From Glaciecola amylolytica (lineage in GTDB: Bacteria > Bacteroidota > Bacteroidia > Flavobacteriales_D > Crocinitomicaceae), in assembly GCA_003856375.1 (NCBI GenBank), contig CP034120.1, forward strand, positions 3,653,501 to 3,717,500: DNA of 64,000 nucleotides, read 5' to 3'. The notes below the pieces were generated by a model. It saw only the letters and a program-made list of their open reading frames with translations. It was not told the origin of the DNA and searched no databases. This document shows, in pieces, positions 35,526 to 44,259 of this stretch (within the stretch, counting starts at the first letter, position 1; every line of letters starts with the position of its first letter). A program made the position numbers and the translations under genes.

Positions 35526-36391
35526 TTCCGGCGTTTGAATAGTTGTAACAAGGGTAAATAAACATGATCACCCACTTCAAAAAAAGCGGCATCTATTCCT
35601 AATTGCTGAAAGAAAATCTCGTTTCGTTCTTTTCGGAGCTGGTAGTTTTTTTCATAATCTCTTCTCACTACCGCGGAAGAACTATCGATCCAATTGGTTG
35701 TATTTGTTTCTGCATTTACCCAACGGACAAAGCCCACATTCGGAAGATTTCCTTCTCCCTGATCGCTCACGCCCAATGCAACCAAATCATGCTTGCGGGC
35801 CGTGTTTGCAAATCCTTCCTTGCTGAGTTCTGCTTGCGAAAAATCGCTTATTACGAAACAAATGCTTCGTTGTTTGAAAATATTCCGGGCGTATCTCAAT
35901 CCCGTATCGAGGTTGGTTCCTCCGGATTTCGGTTTGAGATTAATCAGTTTCCGGAGCAAAAAATGAACGTGTCCGAAACCTTTTTTCGGCGGAACATAAT
36001 ATTCCACTTCATCCGAAATAAAAAGAGCCCCTACTTTATCATTTTTCTTCGCTGCCGAAAAGGCAAGTGTTGCCGCCAATTCGACCGCCAATGAAATTTT
36101 GGAATCTTGTCCTTGTCCGAAATACATCGACCCGGAGACATCTATAATAAGCAGCACGGTTAATTCGCGCTCTTCTTCAAAAATCTTTACGAATGGTTCA
36201 CGGAAACGCGCCGTAACATTCCAATCAATGGTTCTGACGTCGTCGCCAACCTGATAGGAACGAACTTCACTGAAAGACATACCACGGCCTTTAAACGCCG
36301 ACTGATATTGTCCGGCGAAAACCTGTTCAGTCATACCACGAGTTTGAAGTTCAATGGTACGAATGCGTTTCAGCAAAGCTTCTTTATCCAT
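35522..36391 (-). CDS. DUF58 protein of the MoxR/Bat cluster
   Basis: 289 residues, no signal or TM. The family motif SYQVGDDVRTIDWNVTAR (near residues 45-62) is followed by a vWA-like fold with LLIIDVSGSM (MIDAS) and later VISDFSQAEL. DUF58 proteins are the cytoplasmic partners of MoxR ATPases. It begins 8 nt after moxR and overlaps the following gene by 4 nt. Confidence 0.94.
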   Translation of the reverse strand: MDKEALLKRIRTIELQTRGMTEQVFAGQYQSAFKGRGMSFSEVRSYQVGDDVRTIDWNVTARFREPFVKIFEEERELTVLLIIDVSGSMYFGQGQDSKISLAVELAATLAFSAAKKNDKVGALFISDEVEYYVPPKKGFGHVHFLLRKLINLKPKSGGTNLDTGLRYARNIFKQRSICFVISDFSQAELSKEGFANTARKHDLVALGVSDQGEGNLPNVGFVRWVNAETNTTNWIDSSSAVVRRDYEKNYQLRKERNEIFFQQLGIDAAFFEVGDHVYLPLLQLFKRRK

Positions 36392-36398
36392 GATTTGT

Positions 36399-37415
36399 TT
36401 ATGGAACTTCTACGCGCTGCAATAAACGTTCGATGATTTGTTCGGGTTTTACTCCGTCTGCTTCCGCTTCATAGTTCAAACCGACTCTGTGACGAAGCAC
36501 GTCCATTGCAACGGTTCTGACATCATCCGGAATTACAAAACCGCGCTGCTCCAAAAAGGCATTTGCTTTTGCTGCAAGCGCCAGATTAATGGAAGCTCTC
36601 GGTGATGCTCCGTAAAGCAGGTATTTCGAAATTTCGGAAACTCCGGCTGTTGCAGGATTTCTCGTTGCGTCTACAATGTCCACGATATAGCGTTCCACTT
36701 TCTCGTCGAGATAGATGGATCGTGTTAATTTCTTTCCTTTGATCAGATCCTCCGGATTCATGACATGAGAAATCTTTTCCAAGCCTTCCGGCCGTACGTT
36801 TGATCTCAAAATCAATTGCTCTTCCTGTTTGGACGGATATCCCATGAACACTTTCAGCATGAAACGGTCGACCTGTGCTTCCGGTAAAGGATAAGTTCCT
36901 TCCTGCTCGATCGGGTTTTGAGTTGCAAGAACCAAAAACGGTTTCGGCAATTCATAGGTAGAATCTCCGATCGTAACCTGGCGTTCCTGCATGGCTTCCA
37001 AAAGCGCTGCCTGAACTTTCGCAGGAGCACGGTTTATCTCATCTGCCAACACGAAATTGGCGAAAATCGGTCCTTTTTTTACTGCAAACTGCTCGGATTT
37101 CTGTTGGTAAATCAACGTTCCGGTAACGTCTGCAGGCAATAAATCAGGGGTAAACTGAATGCGGGAAAAATCTGCTGAAACAGCGCTGGAAAGTGTTCGG
37201 ATAGCAAGTGTTTTTGCCAATCCCGGAACTCCTTCCAGAAGAACGTGTCCGTCAGCCAATAATGCAATCAGCAGACTTCGAACCATGTTCTCTTGTCCGA
37301 CGATTACTTTTCCGATCTCACGACGCAGTAAATCGTATTTCAGCCCTTCCGTTTTAATCTCATTTGCAACCACTTGCAATTGTTCGGAAGGAGATAAATC
37401 AGGTATGTCCATCAT
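36399..37415 (-). CDS. moxR: MoxR-family AAA+ ATPase
   Basis: 338 residues. Walker A GVPGLAKT (62-69), Walker B FVLADEINRAP, sensor 1 LATQNP and sensor 2 in GASPRASINLALAAK mark a MoxR ATPase. These act as chaperones that mature metal-dependent or vWA proteins. First gene of a tightly packed operon (moxR-DUF58-anchored protein-batA-batB-batC-batD). Two in-frame ATGs (37415 and 37412) are possible starts. Confidence 0.96.
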   Translation of the reverse strand: MMDIPDLSPSEQLQVVANEIKTEGLKYDLLRREIGKVIVGQENMVRSLLIALLADGHVLLEGVPGLAKTLAIRTLSSAVSADFSRIQFTPDLLPADVTGTLIYQQKSEQFAVKKGPIFANFVLADEINRAPAKVQAALLEAMQERQVTIGDSTYELPKPFLVLATQNPIEQEGTYPLPEAQVDRFMLKVFMGYPSKQEEQLILRSNVRPEGLEKISHVMNPEDLIKGKKLTRSIYLDEKVERYIVDIVDATRNPATAGVSEISKYLLYGASPRASINLALAAKANAFLEQRGFVIPDDVRTVAMDVLRHRVGLNYEAEADGVKPEQIIERLLQRVEVP

Positions 37416-37433
37416 AGTTTTAGCCTAAGGTCG

Positions 37434-37441
37434 CAAATATG
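37434..37441 (-). promoter_or_regulatory. Possible -7 element of the moxR-bat operon
   Basis: CATATTTG on the minus strand matches TAnnTTTG at five of six positions, 19 nt upstream of the first moxR ATG. No clear -33 element. Confidence 0.35.
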
Positions 37442-37474
37442 TGAAAGAATGTTCTTTGGGCTTTCTAAATGCTG

Positions 37475-38041
37475 TTAAATTATGTTAAGCGCATCCCGTT
37501 TAAGGCAACTTAAATCCCGGTGGCTTTTTACTAATTTCTGAATTTGGGTATTGGTAAGTGACCTTGCCAGAGAATACGCCGTTTGATTGTCTTTATTCGA
37601 TATCGTCAGATCCGCGCCTGCTTCTACCAGAATCTTCACCAATTTCAGGTTTTGGTTCAAAACAGCATACATCAAAGCCGTATTCCCATCAGGACCTTGT
37701 TTATTCAAATGAGATCCATTTCGAACCAACAAGGCAGCCAATTTTGTGTTATTCTGATAACAAGCCGCCTGTAACGCGCTTCCTTCAGCTGAAGGTTTGT
37801 TTACATCTGCTCCTTGCTCTATCAGGAATTTGGCGCATTTTGTTTGTCCGCGGTAACAGGCAATCATTAACGGATCAAAACCCATCGGGCTGATCGCGTG
37901 GATTGTATCTTTATTCAGTGCGATTAACTTTTTGAGCTGCTTCACATTTCCCGTTCGTGCAGATTCAAAAACGTCCTGAGCAGTCGAGGTGAATTCGAAA
38001 GACAGAACAAAACTCAGGCAAAACAGGATTTTAATCCACAT
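37475..38041 (-). CDS. Exported ankyrin-repeat protein
   Basis: 188 residues with a signal peptide (ILFCLSFVLSFEFTSTAQ). Four ankyrin repeats follow, e.g. GFDPLMIACYRGQTKCAKFL, GSALQAACYQNNTKLAALLV and GNTALMYAVLNQNLKLVKIL. Ankyrin repeats bind protein partners; a periplasmic location is predicted. It overlaps the 3' end of the DOMON/Big_5 gene by 11 nt, so the two are co-transcribed and may function together. Confidence 0.9.
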   Translation of the reverse strand: MWIKILFCLSFVLSFEFTSTAQDVFESARTGNVKQLKKLIALNKDTIHAISPMGFDPLMIACYRGQTKCAKFLIEQGADVNKPSAEGSALQAACYQNNTKLAALLVRNGSHLNKQGPDGNTALMYAVLNQNLKLVKILVEAGADLTISNKDNQTAYSLARSLTNTQIQKLVKSHRDLSCLKRDALNII

Positions 38042-40139
38042 AGATTTTCAAGAATGCAGGTTCGTTATTTCGGTGAATCCGTACAGTGTAAATTCCGGTG
38101 GAAAGATTGTCCAGAACGGTCTTCGGTGTATCCAGTTTTCGAATGATTCTACCATTGACATCCAGCACTTCTCCGGAGGAATAAGGAACTTTAATGATCA
38201 AATCTGTTCCGTTCCAGAAATATTCGTTGGATGATAATTCGAATAATCCGTTTTCAAGAACGACTTTAAATGACCAGGCAGTTGTATCGGAAATTCCGGC
38301 AAATGCGTTTCCAGCCGCGTCTTCCACTGCATCATTGTCGATTAAAATGTGATAATTCGCAGCCAATTGCAGCCCCGTTTGATTCAAGGTTACGGAATTA
38401 GCCGTTGTGGTGATATTCCCCAAGACAGTGCTAAATTCCAAACTCGGTCCGCCATTTTCTCTGACTAAATAGAAACTTCCCGTTCCAACGACGATGTTTT
38501 CATTGAATGTGATTGTCGGAGTGATGTTCGGAAGCACATTCAAACTATTGTCTGCAGGATTCAAACTTGCAATGGCAGGCGCTGTGAAATCGCCGACACT
38601 GAAATTCCAAAACGTATTACTTGTGATTCCCGCAAAGTTATTCCCGCTTAAATCTTCAATAAATCCGGGCGTAATGTGAATGTAGTAGGATGTGTTTTCA
38701 GTCAATGGATTGGTAGTGGAAAAAGAAACCGTAGCACCACTTACTGTAATTTGAGCCGATCCGGAAGCAAATGATTCTACCAATGTTCCTCCAGAAGTGA
38801 AAATTTCAATGGTTCCTGCAGTTGCAATCTGCACATTTTCAGTGAAAGAAATGCTGAAGTTTCCTGCAATCGGAACATTCACTGCGTCATCTGCCGGAGA
38901 AAACGGTCCAACGCTTAATGGAGAAGTTACATCATTGGTATTGAAATTCCAGGTTGTATTATTCGTAAATCCCGCGTAATTGTTGTTCGACAGATCCTTG
39001 ATTGCTCCGGCTTGAACATGGACGTAATAACTGGTATTCAAAATCAAATCTGTAGGTTCGATGTTTACCATTGGTCCTGAGATTGTAATCAAGGGACTGG
39101 TATTTACGTCATAAGATTCGATCAATGTTCCTGCGGCATTATACAATTGAATTTCACCTGTCCCTGCCTGTATTGCTTCATTGAAAGTAAGTGCTAGCGG
39201 AGTTGTAAGCAGAACACCAACTGAATTATCTGCCGGAATGAAAGGTGATGCTGCCAATGCCGGAGGTGTTACATCATTCGTGTTGAAGTTCCAGGTCGTA
39301 TTATCCGAAATTCCTGTGAAGAAGTTATTTGCAGCATCCTTGAAAGCAGTTGCGTCAATGTGAATGTAGTAAGGTGTATTCAAAACCAGGTTTGCTGGCG
39401 GATTGTAAAAGAACGTCGAACCGGTAATGGTTGCTGCCGGATTTCCGTTTGAAACTGTTTGGATCACGTTGTTGCTTCCATCATACAAGATGAGTGATCC
39501 TGTTCCCCAGGAAATGTTTTCCGAAAAATTGATCGTAAGATTTGAAGTGAGAGACACTCCAACCGCATTATCCGCCGGAGTTGTTGTTGTAATCGCTGGG
39601 GGAGTAACATCCGGAACAACCCAGTTTCGGACAATTCCGCTCGCCCGGTTGCTCGCACCGTGGTATTGCAGTTGATTCGTGGCACTTGGTCCTTTCGACC
39701 AAAACAGGTTTTGCGTCGTTGATGAGAAATTAAAAGTTACATCATTTGCATCTCCCGTGCTCAAAGCCCTGCTTGCAACAATTGTTCTGTTTCCTCCCGA
39801 AACATTATTTGAAACGACTGTCCAATCCTGCTGTGCATCAACGGTTGGCTCGTTTCCCTGACCAATCATCCGGTGATCGCGCAATTGAAGCGGAGCTGCT
39901 CCTGTTCCCAGCGTCGACCAAATAATCGCATCGTTTCCGGTGGCCATTCCAGTCCCGAATCCGAAGGCAATGAAGCGATCGGAAGGTCCTTGAAGCGTTA
40001 CGGTAATATCTGTAGTTGTCATAACTGCCCCAAAGTACATTCCACTTCCGGCAGTGAGTTCTGAAAATACAATCTCTTTCGTTTGGCCGAAAGTCCATAA
40101 GGGACTGATAAACAGAAATAACGCGTAAATTTTCTTCAT
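38031..40139 (-). CDS. T9SS surface protein with DOMON-like and Big_5 domains
   Basis: 702 residues from ATG 40139, which starts a signal peptide (KKIYALFLFISPLWTFGQ); a longer frame upstream is rejected. Residues 20-120 resemble a DOMON domain (GPSDRFIAFGFGTGMATGNDAII), which in other proteins binds haem or sugars. Four Big_5-type Ig repeats follow, each with PADNxVGV...LTINFSENI...NLVLNTPYYIHI and ending in TTWNFN. The C-terminal ~70 residues (SGEVLDVNGRIIRKL ... LSTGIYTVRIHRN) are a type A T9SS sorting domain. It probably displays the DOMON module on an extended stalk at the cell surface. Confidence 0.88.
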   Translation of the reverse strand: MKKIYALFLFISPLWTFGQTKEIVFSELTAGSGMYFGAVMTTTDITVTLQGPSDRFIAFGFGTGMATGNDAIIWSTLGTGAAPLQLRDHRMIGQGNEPTVDAQQDWTVVSNNVSGGNRTIVASRALSTGDANDVTFNFSSTTQNLFWSKGPSATNQLQYHGASNRASGIVRNWVVPDVTPPAITTTTPADNAVGVSLTSNLTINFSENISWGTGSLILYDGSNNVIQTVSNGNPAATITGSTFFYNPPANLVLNTPYYIHIDATAFKDAANNFFTGISDNTTWNFNTNDVTPPALAASPFIPADNSVGVLLTTPLALTFNEAIQAGTGEIQLYNAAGTLIESYDVNTSPLITISGPMVNIEPTDLILNTSYYVHVQAGAIKDLSNNNYAGFTNNTTWNFNTNDVTSPLSVGPFSPADDAVNVPIAGNFSISFTENVQIATAGTIEIFTSGGTLVESFASGSAQITVSGATVSFSTTNPLTENTSYYIHITPGFIEDLSGNNFAGITSNTFWNFSVGDFTAPAIASLNPADNSLNVLPNITPTITFNENIVVGTGSFYLVRENGGPSLEFSTVLGNITTTANSVTLNQTGLQLAANYHILIDNDAVEDAAGNAFAGISDTTAWSFKVVLENGLFELSSNEYFWNGTDLIIKVPYSSGEVLDVNGRIIRKLDTPKTVLDNLSTGIYTVRIHRNNEPAFLKIYVD

Positions 40140-40267
40140 AACAGGAGCATTTGTTTCAGCAAACATATTCCATAAAGCGCTATGATTCAATATTTTTTCT
40201 GATTATTATTTGTCTTTTGTATAAATCGACTATTTTTCTGCTTCAATAGACAAAATCAACGAATGAA

Positions 40268-40630
40268 ATGTCAGAAAGAAAATGTTTGGAATGCGGGCAA
40301 AAATTGAGCGGCCGGAAGGATCAGAAGTTTTGTTCGGATTATTGCAGAAATACGTATAACAACCGTTTGAATGAGGATGCCACGAAATATGTTCGCCGGA
40401 TCAATAATATTTTGAGAAAAAACCGGCGCATTCTGGAGCACTTAAACCCGACAGGCAAACGGACCGTTGATGCCATTACGCTGGCCGAAGAAGGATTTAA
40501 CTTTCACTATTACACGAATGCTTATCAGACTCAAAAAGGAAACACCTATTTCTTTTGCTACGAACAGGGATATTCGAAGTTGGATAATGATCAGTATATG
40601 CTGGTGTTGAAGCAGGATTATGTGAAGTGA
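40268..40630 (+). CDS. Small zinc-ribbon protein
   Basis: 120 residues. The N-terminus has CLECGQKLSGRKDQKFCSDYC, a four-cysteine zinc ribbon (CxxC...CxxxC) like those of DUF2116-type proteins. A basic helical segment (YVRRINNILRKNRRILEHL) could bind nucleic acid. The 3' tail of this gene is partly duplicated 1000 bp downstream, on the other side of the TraB/GumN gene. Function unknown. Confidence 0.82.
   Translation: MSERKCLECGQKLSGRKDQKFCSDYCRNTYNNRLNEDATKYVRRINNILRKNRRILEHLNPTGKRTVDAITLAEEGFNFHYYTNAYQTQKGNTYFFCYEQGYSKLDNDQYMLVLKQDYVK
40613..40629. repeat. 17-bp direct repeat at the left flank of traB/gumN-like gene
   Basis: The 17 bases ending the zinc-ribbon gene (codons for QDYVK and the stop) recur exactly at 41613-41629, at an offset of 1000 bp. 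A CCTCCCCC-rich stretch and a similar terminator follow both copies. Confidence 0.85.
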
Positions 40631-40675
40631 TTAAAACTGTTTTTTATTTGTCCTCCCCCTTTCTCCCAAAAAAAA

Positions 40676-40706
40676 GACACAAAAAAGGACAACCCGAACT
40701 GTCCTT
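40676..40706 (-). terminator. Terminator of the TraB/GumN-like gene
   Basis: On the minus strand AAGGACA pairs with TGTCCTT around an eight-base loop and is followed by six T. The plus strand also ends in a T-rich stretch, so it may serve the convergent zinc-ribbon gene too. A close copy is at 41830-41857. Confidence 0.82.
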
Positions 40707-40710
40707 CAAT

Positions 40711-41577
40711 TTATTTCAATTTGACAGGATTTACAATGTATCCTTCTTTTCGCAATTGGGAAATAATCCCGCACTCTCCGTACAAATGATATAAGCCAAC
40801 GATTACAATCACGGAATTGTTTTGCTGAATCGATTCTATAATCAAAGGCATCCATTTTTCATTGCGTTTCAACAGAACTTCGTCGTTTTCCGCACACCTG
40901 GTATTGAACTGATAATCAAGCCGCATTTTTATATACGATTCTGCCAAAGCACAAATTTTCTTTCGGTTTTTATCGTCCTGAAAATTAATAACCCATTCAT
41001 GAATGATATCCTTTGCTTTATCCCAGCTAAAGTCTTCGCCATTTATACTGCTTATTGCTTCAAACTGATCAGCAAAACTTTCCAGTCCCTGCACCTGAAT
41101 ACCATTCTTCTGAGCCAAAGACAATAAATAATCGTCCATGTGTGCTGTTGTATCTGTTGACTTTACCGTTCCACAGCTCATTTTGACATATTCCTGCTGG
41201 AGCTTTACCAACAACTCTGCGGGCTTCTGCTTACTGATCGGAACTTTCCAATCTGCTGTGTATTTTTCCAGAAAGTCCACGTCTTGTTTGTTCAGAGATT
41301 CTCTGTAAGAAAAATCATCTGTTCTTTTGAGCATCACGCTGATGATCTTTTCATACTTATCTTCTACACTTTCGAAAATCGCAAGGTCTGACTTGAGTAA
41401 TAATTCTTTAATTAATGGTTTTTCATCCACAAAAGAGTTTCCCATTTGGTGAAACGATCCTAAAACGTAGGCTATTTTTTCAGAACCGGTTTTTTGGACA
41501 GACCACAATATTGTGTTTTGGGCAAACAATGCGGTTGTAAAGAAGGAAAGGGCAAACAGGCCAAGAACTTTTTTCAT
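40711..41577 (-). CDS. TraB/GumN family protein
   Basis: 288 residues with a signal peptide (KKVLGLFALSFFTTALFAQ). Family motifs are YVLGSFHQMG near residue 40 and VIVIVGLYHLYGECGIISQLRKEGY at the C-terminus (GxxH motifs that suggest a metal-dependent hydrolase related to the Tiki/GumN/EreA superfamily). The protein would be periplasmic. The gene is flanked by duplicated sequence. Confidence 0.88.
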   Translation of the reverse strand: MKKVLGLFALSFFTTALFAQNTILWSVQKTGSEKIAYVLGSFHQMGNSFVDEKPLIKELLLKSDLAIFESVEDKYEKIISVMLKRTDDFSYRESLNKQDVDFLEKYTADWKVPISKQKPAELLVKLQQEYVKMSCGTVKSTDTTAHMDDYLLSLAQKNGIQVQGLESFADQFEAISSINGEDFSWDKAKDIIHEWVINFQDDKNRKKICALAESYIKMRLDYQFNTRCAENDEVLLKRNEKWMPLIIESIQQNNSVIVIVGLYHLYGECGIISQLRKEGYIVNPVKLK

Positions 41578-41612
41578 CGGATGAAATTTACCACAATGTT
41601 AGATTATTTTTT

Positions 41613-41629
41613 CAGGATTATGTGAAGTG
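41613..41629. repeat. 17-bp direct repeat at the right flank of traB/gumN-like gene
   Basis: Second copy of 40613-40629, here not part of any gene. It starts 36 nt upstream of the TraB/GumN start codon at 41577. Confidence 0.85.
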
Positions 41630-41646
41630 GTGAAAATAGTTTTGGT

Positions 41647-41801
41647 TTGTCCTCCCCCTTATTCCCCCTCCAAAGGGGGAGAATTTAAATCTCCTTTCAA
41701 ACAGAAGTATTGAAGTTTAAATGGTGATTTGAATCGGTTGGAAAAATCGGTTGGATCGAAGTCCGAATCCATTTCCCCCTTTGGAGGTGGGAGGAAATAA
41801 T
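41647..41801. repeat. Pyrimidine/purine-rich palindromic intergenic repeat pair
   Basis: Two stem-forming units: TCCCCC...GGGGGA at 41663-41680 (in a CCTCCCCCTTATTCCCCC context) and CCCCCTTTGGAGG near 41776-41788. Similar C-rich/G-rich elements occur at 50397-50470 and 52018-52093 in this window, so it is a dispersed family. The stretch 41578-41887 has no gene. Confidence 0.75.
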
Positions 41802-41829
41802 GAAATGACATTCCCCCAAACAAAGGCAC

Positions 41830-41857
41830 AAAAAAAAGACAACCTAAGCTGTCCTTC
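41830..41857 (-). terminator. Terminator-like hairpin after the 125-residue gene
   Basis: On the minus strand AAGGACAG...TTGTCTTTTTTTT forms a 7-bp stem with a T run. It lies 31 nt after the stop at 41888 and is nearly the same sequence as the terminator at 40676-40706. Confidence 0.75.
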
Positions 41858-41887
41858 AATTATTTTAATTTGAAATTTTTAAATTCC

Positions 41888-42265
41888 TTACAGGTTCCAC
41901 TTTTCTTTGAAAAGCTCCATTTTCGGGTGATCCTTTACGCCTTCGCAACCGATTACCAATACATCTTTGCATTTAGTACGGTCAAAAAACAATGAAAGAT
42001 GAGATAATGCTACGTTCATTGTTCCGCTCAAATCAATTTTGTGAATCGGTGCCTGATGAACTTCAAATAGATCGCGAAGCTCGGCTGTACGTTTATCAAA
42101 ATTGTGATTATCGTGAAAAATAACAACGGCGTCAATCTTCTCAATCAGATCATCATTTTCCTGAAATGGCAAAACTTGAAAGCCTAGTCCTTGTAACCAA
42201 GAATTTACAGTATCAGCAAACGGGGTTTTGTCTTCGGTGTAAATGGTCTGAATATGTGTTGTCAT
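41888..42265 (-). CDS. Conserved protein of unknown function, 125 residues
   Basis: No signal or TM. Sequence suggests an alpha/beta fold: a strand DAVVIFHDNHNF, a helix RTAELRDLFEVHQ and a strand DVLVIGCEGVKDHP. I cannot assign a family. It has its own candidate promoter with duplicated heptamers at the -33 region, and its terminator is related to that of the TraB/GumN gene. Confidence 0.75.
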   Translation of the reverse strand: MTTHIQTIYTEDKTPFADTVNSWLQGLGFQVLPFQENDDLIEKIDAVVIFHDNHNFDKRTAELRDLFEVHQAPIHKIDLSGTMNVALSHLSLFFDRTKCKDVLVIGCEGVKDHPKMELFKEKWNL

Positions 42266-42313
42266 TCTTACCTTAATTTGTTATTTTTCGTTTACGTTTC
42301 TTAAAAGAGTTTG

Positions 42314-42341
42314 CAAAAATACTGTAAACTTTTAGTAAACT
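42314..42341 (-). promoter_or_regulatory. Promoter with duplicated heptamer upstream of the 125-residue gene
   Basis: TATTTTTG (42314-42321, minus strand) is a full match to TAnnTTTG. Just upstream are two direct copies of AGTTTAC (minus strand; 42324-42330 and 42335-42341), spaced 11 bp, one helical turn. They could be an operator that overlaps the promoter. Confidence 0.5.
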
Positions 42342-42506
42342 ATGTTTAAAATTCAATTAATTACGGTTTTTATTTTGTTTAGCAATTCAACAATCATTAA
42401 ATCAATTGATTTTGAAATAATTAACCGCCATCCTTATAAAACTTGAAAAATACAACATTCTCAACTAAAAACCTAGAAGTATTTTGCTAATTCGATTTAG
42501 GTGTTT

Positions 42507-43907
42507 TTATTGCCTGTAACCCAGAATCCTCATAAAGTCATCTGCAGTTTGCTCCTCAGAAAACAGTTCAGTCACTATTTTACCGTGTTCATCGCGCTGA
42601 ATCAGTACGTGTTTCGGCTCAGGAATCAGGCAATGTTTTAAACCTCCGTATCCTCCGATCGTTTCCTGATAAGCGCCTGTATTAAAGAATCCAATATAGA
42701 GCGGTTTATTTTTATCGAATTTCGGAAGGTAAATGGCATTTGAATGCTGTTCCGAGTTGTAATAATCATCTGAATCACAAGTCAATCCACCCAAAAGAAC
42801 ACGTTCATAATCGTCGTTCCAGCGGTTAATTGCCAACATAATGAAACGCTGGTTAATTGCCCAGGTATCCGGAAGATTGGTCATGAAAGAACTGTCGATC
42901 ATGTTCCATTTTTCCCGGTCATTTTGCTGTTTCTGATGCAAGACATTGAAGATCGCTCCTCCGCTTTCTCCAACTGTAAAGGATCCGAATTCAGTATAAA
43001 TATTCGGCTCCGGAATATCGTTGTCTGCACAAACGCGTTTTACCTGCATCAGGATTTCACGAACCATGTATGCATAATCAAAGTCGAAAGCTAATGATTT
43101 CTTAATAGGGAAACCACCACCGATGTTCAATGAATCCAGAGTCGGACACACTTTTTTCAAATCGGAATAGATTCTCAAACACTTCGTTAATTCGTTCCAG
43201 TAATACGATGTATCGTTAATTCCCGTATTAATGAAAAAGTGAAGCATTTTGATCTGTACACGCGGATTATCCTGAATAAACGCTTTGTAAAACGGAACAA
43301 TTTCGCGGTAACGAATTCCTAAACGCGAGGTATAGAACTCAAACTTCGGCTCTTCTTCCGAAGCGATCCGGATTCCGATTTTCAGTTCATTTTCACCTGT
43401 CGCAGCGATCAAATCGTGAATTTCAGCAGTATTATCTACCACAGGGATCACATTTAAACGCTTGTCTTCTATCAGATCGGCAATGTTCTGAATGTATTTC
43501 GGCGGTTTGAATCCGTTACAAATGACGTAACTTCCTTCTTTTAGCTTTCCTGCATTCAACACATTTTTAACGATATCGATATCAAAAGCAGATGATGTTT
43601 CGATATGTACGTCGTTCTTCAGCACCTCATCCAGCACAAAGGAAAAATGAGAGCTTTTGGTACAGTAAGAATAATAATAGTTTCCTGAATAGCCTAAGTT
43701 GTTCATTGCTTCACGAAACCAGCCTTTGGCTCGTTGAATGTTATGAGAAATCTGGGGCAGATAATTGAATTTTAAAGGGGTTCCATATTCTTCAATTAAT
43801 CGCATCAGATCAATACCATGAAACATCAAACGATCTTCTCTCAAGTGAAATTCATCTTGCGGAAAATCAAAAGTTTGATCGATAAGGTCAATGTACTTTG
43901 TTCTCAT
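42507..43907 (-). CDS. speA: Biosynthetic arginine decarboxylase, fold-III PLP enzyme
   Basis: 466 residues, in the size class of the short Bacteroidota enzyme. The PLP lysine is expected at Lys84 in YYSYCTKSSHFSFV. HFFINTGINDT, LNIGGGFPI (phosphate-binding Gly-rich loop) and GLTCDSDDYY (second active-site Cys/Asp region) follow the alanine-racemase-fold pattern. It converts arginine to agmatine for polyamine synthesis. No speB is adjacent in this window. A full-match -7 element lies upstream. Confidence 0.88.
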   Translation of the reverse strand: MRTKYIDLIDQTFDFPQDEFHLREDRLMFHGIDLMRLIEEYGTPLKFNYLPQISHNIQRAKGWFREAMNNLGYSGNYYYSYCTKSSHFSFVLDEVLKNDVHIETSSAFDIDIVKNVLNAGKLKEGSYVICNGFKPPKYIQNIADLIEDKRLNVIPVVDNTAEIHDLIAATGENELKIGIRIASEEEPKFEFYTSRLGIRYREIVPFYKAFIQDNPRVQIKMLHFFINTGINDTSYYWNELTKCLRIYSDLKKVCPTLDSLNIGGGFPIKKSLAFDFDYAYMVREILMQVKRVCADNDIPEPNIYTEFGSFTVGESGGAIFNVLHQKQQNDREKWNMIDSSFMTNLPDTWAINQRFIMLAINRWNDDYERVLLGGLTCDSDDYYNSEQHSNAIYLPKFDKNKPLYIGFFNTGAYQETIGGYGGLKHCLIPEPKHVLIQRDEHGKIVTELFSEEQTADDFMRILGYRQ

Positions 43908-44259
43908 TCGCTACACGTTGCGCTCCTCCTACGGAAATCTTTCTTAAAAGTTTTAAAATCAACTTAATTATTCCAACGATAATTCGGTGCAAATGTAGGG
44001 GAAAGATTGAAAAGTGACTTGTAAAAAATCAAAAATTGTGTCTCAAAGATTCAATCGAAGGATTCAACTTTTTTAAGCATCTTCTTCTTTCATTTTTCAG
44101 CACTCATAAACGATCTGATTTTAAGCAGTTAACAGCTCGAATCATTTGAGTTCCCGATCTCAGATATCCTATCTTAAAAATCCTGAAAAAAACAACTAAA
44201 AACGCCTTTGAGAGACAATTCTTAAGGTCTTAATTCTATGAGAGATTCGAAAATGAATT
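43908..44259. other. Intergenic DNA upstream of speA
   Basis: No gene seen. It holds the speA promoter (43990-43997). The remainder up to 44259 is AT-rich with no hairpin or frame that I can support. Confidence 0.5.
43990..43997 (-). promoter_or_regulatory. -7 promoter element of speA
   Basis: TACATTTG on the minus strand is a full match to TAnnTTTG, giving a 5' leader of about 75 nt before the ATG at 43907. Confidence 0.55.

Noticed and set aside
41659-41859. 66-codon minus-strand frame ending in NSPPLEGE
   Set aside because: It lies over the palindromic repeats and a terminator; composition reflects the repeat, not a protein.
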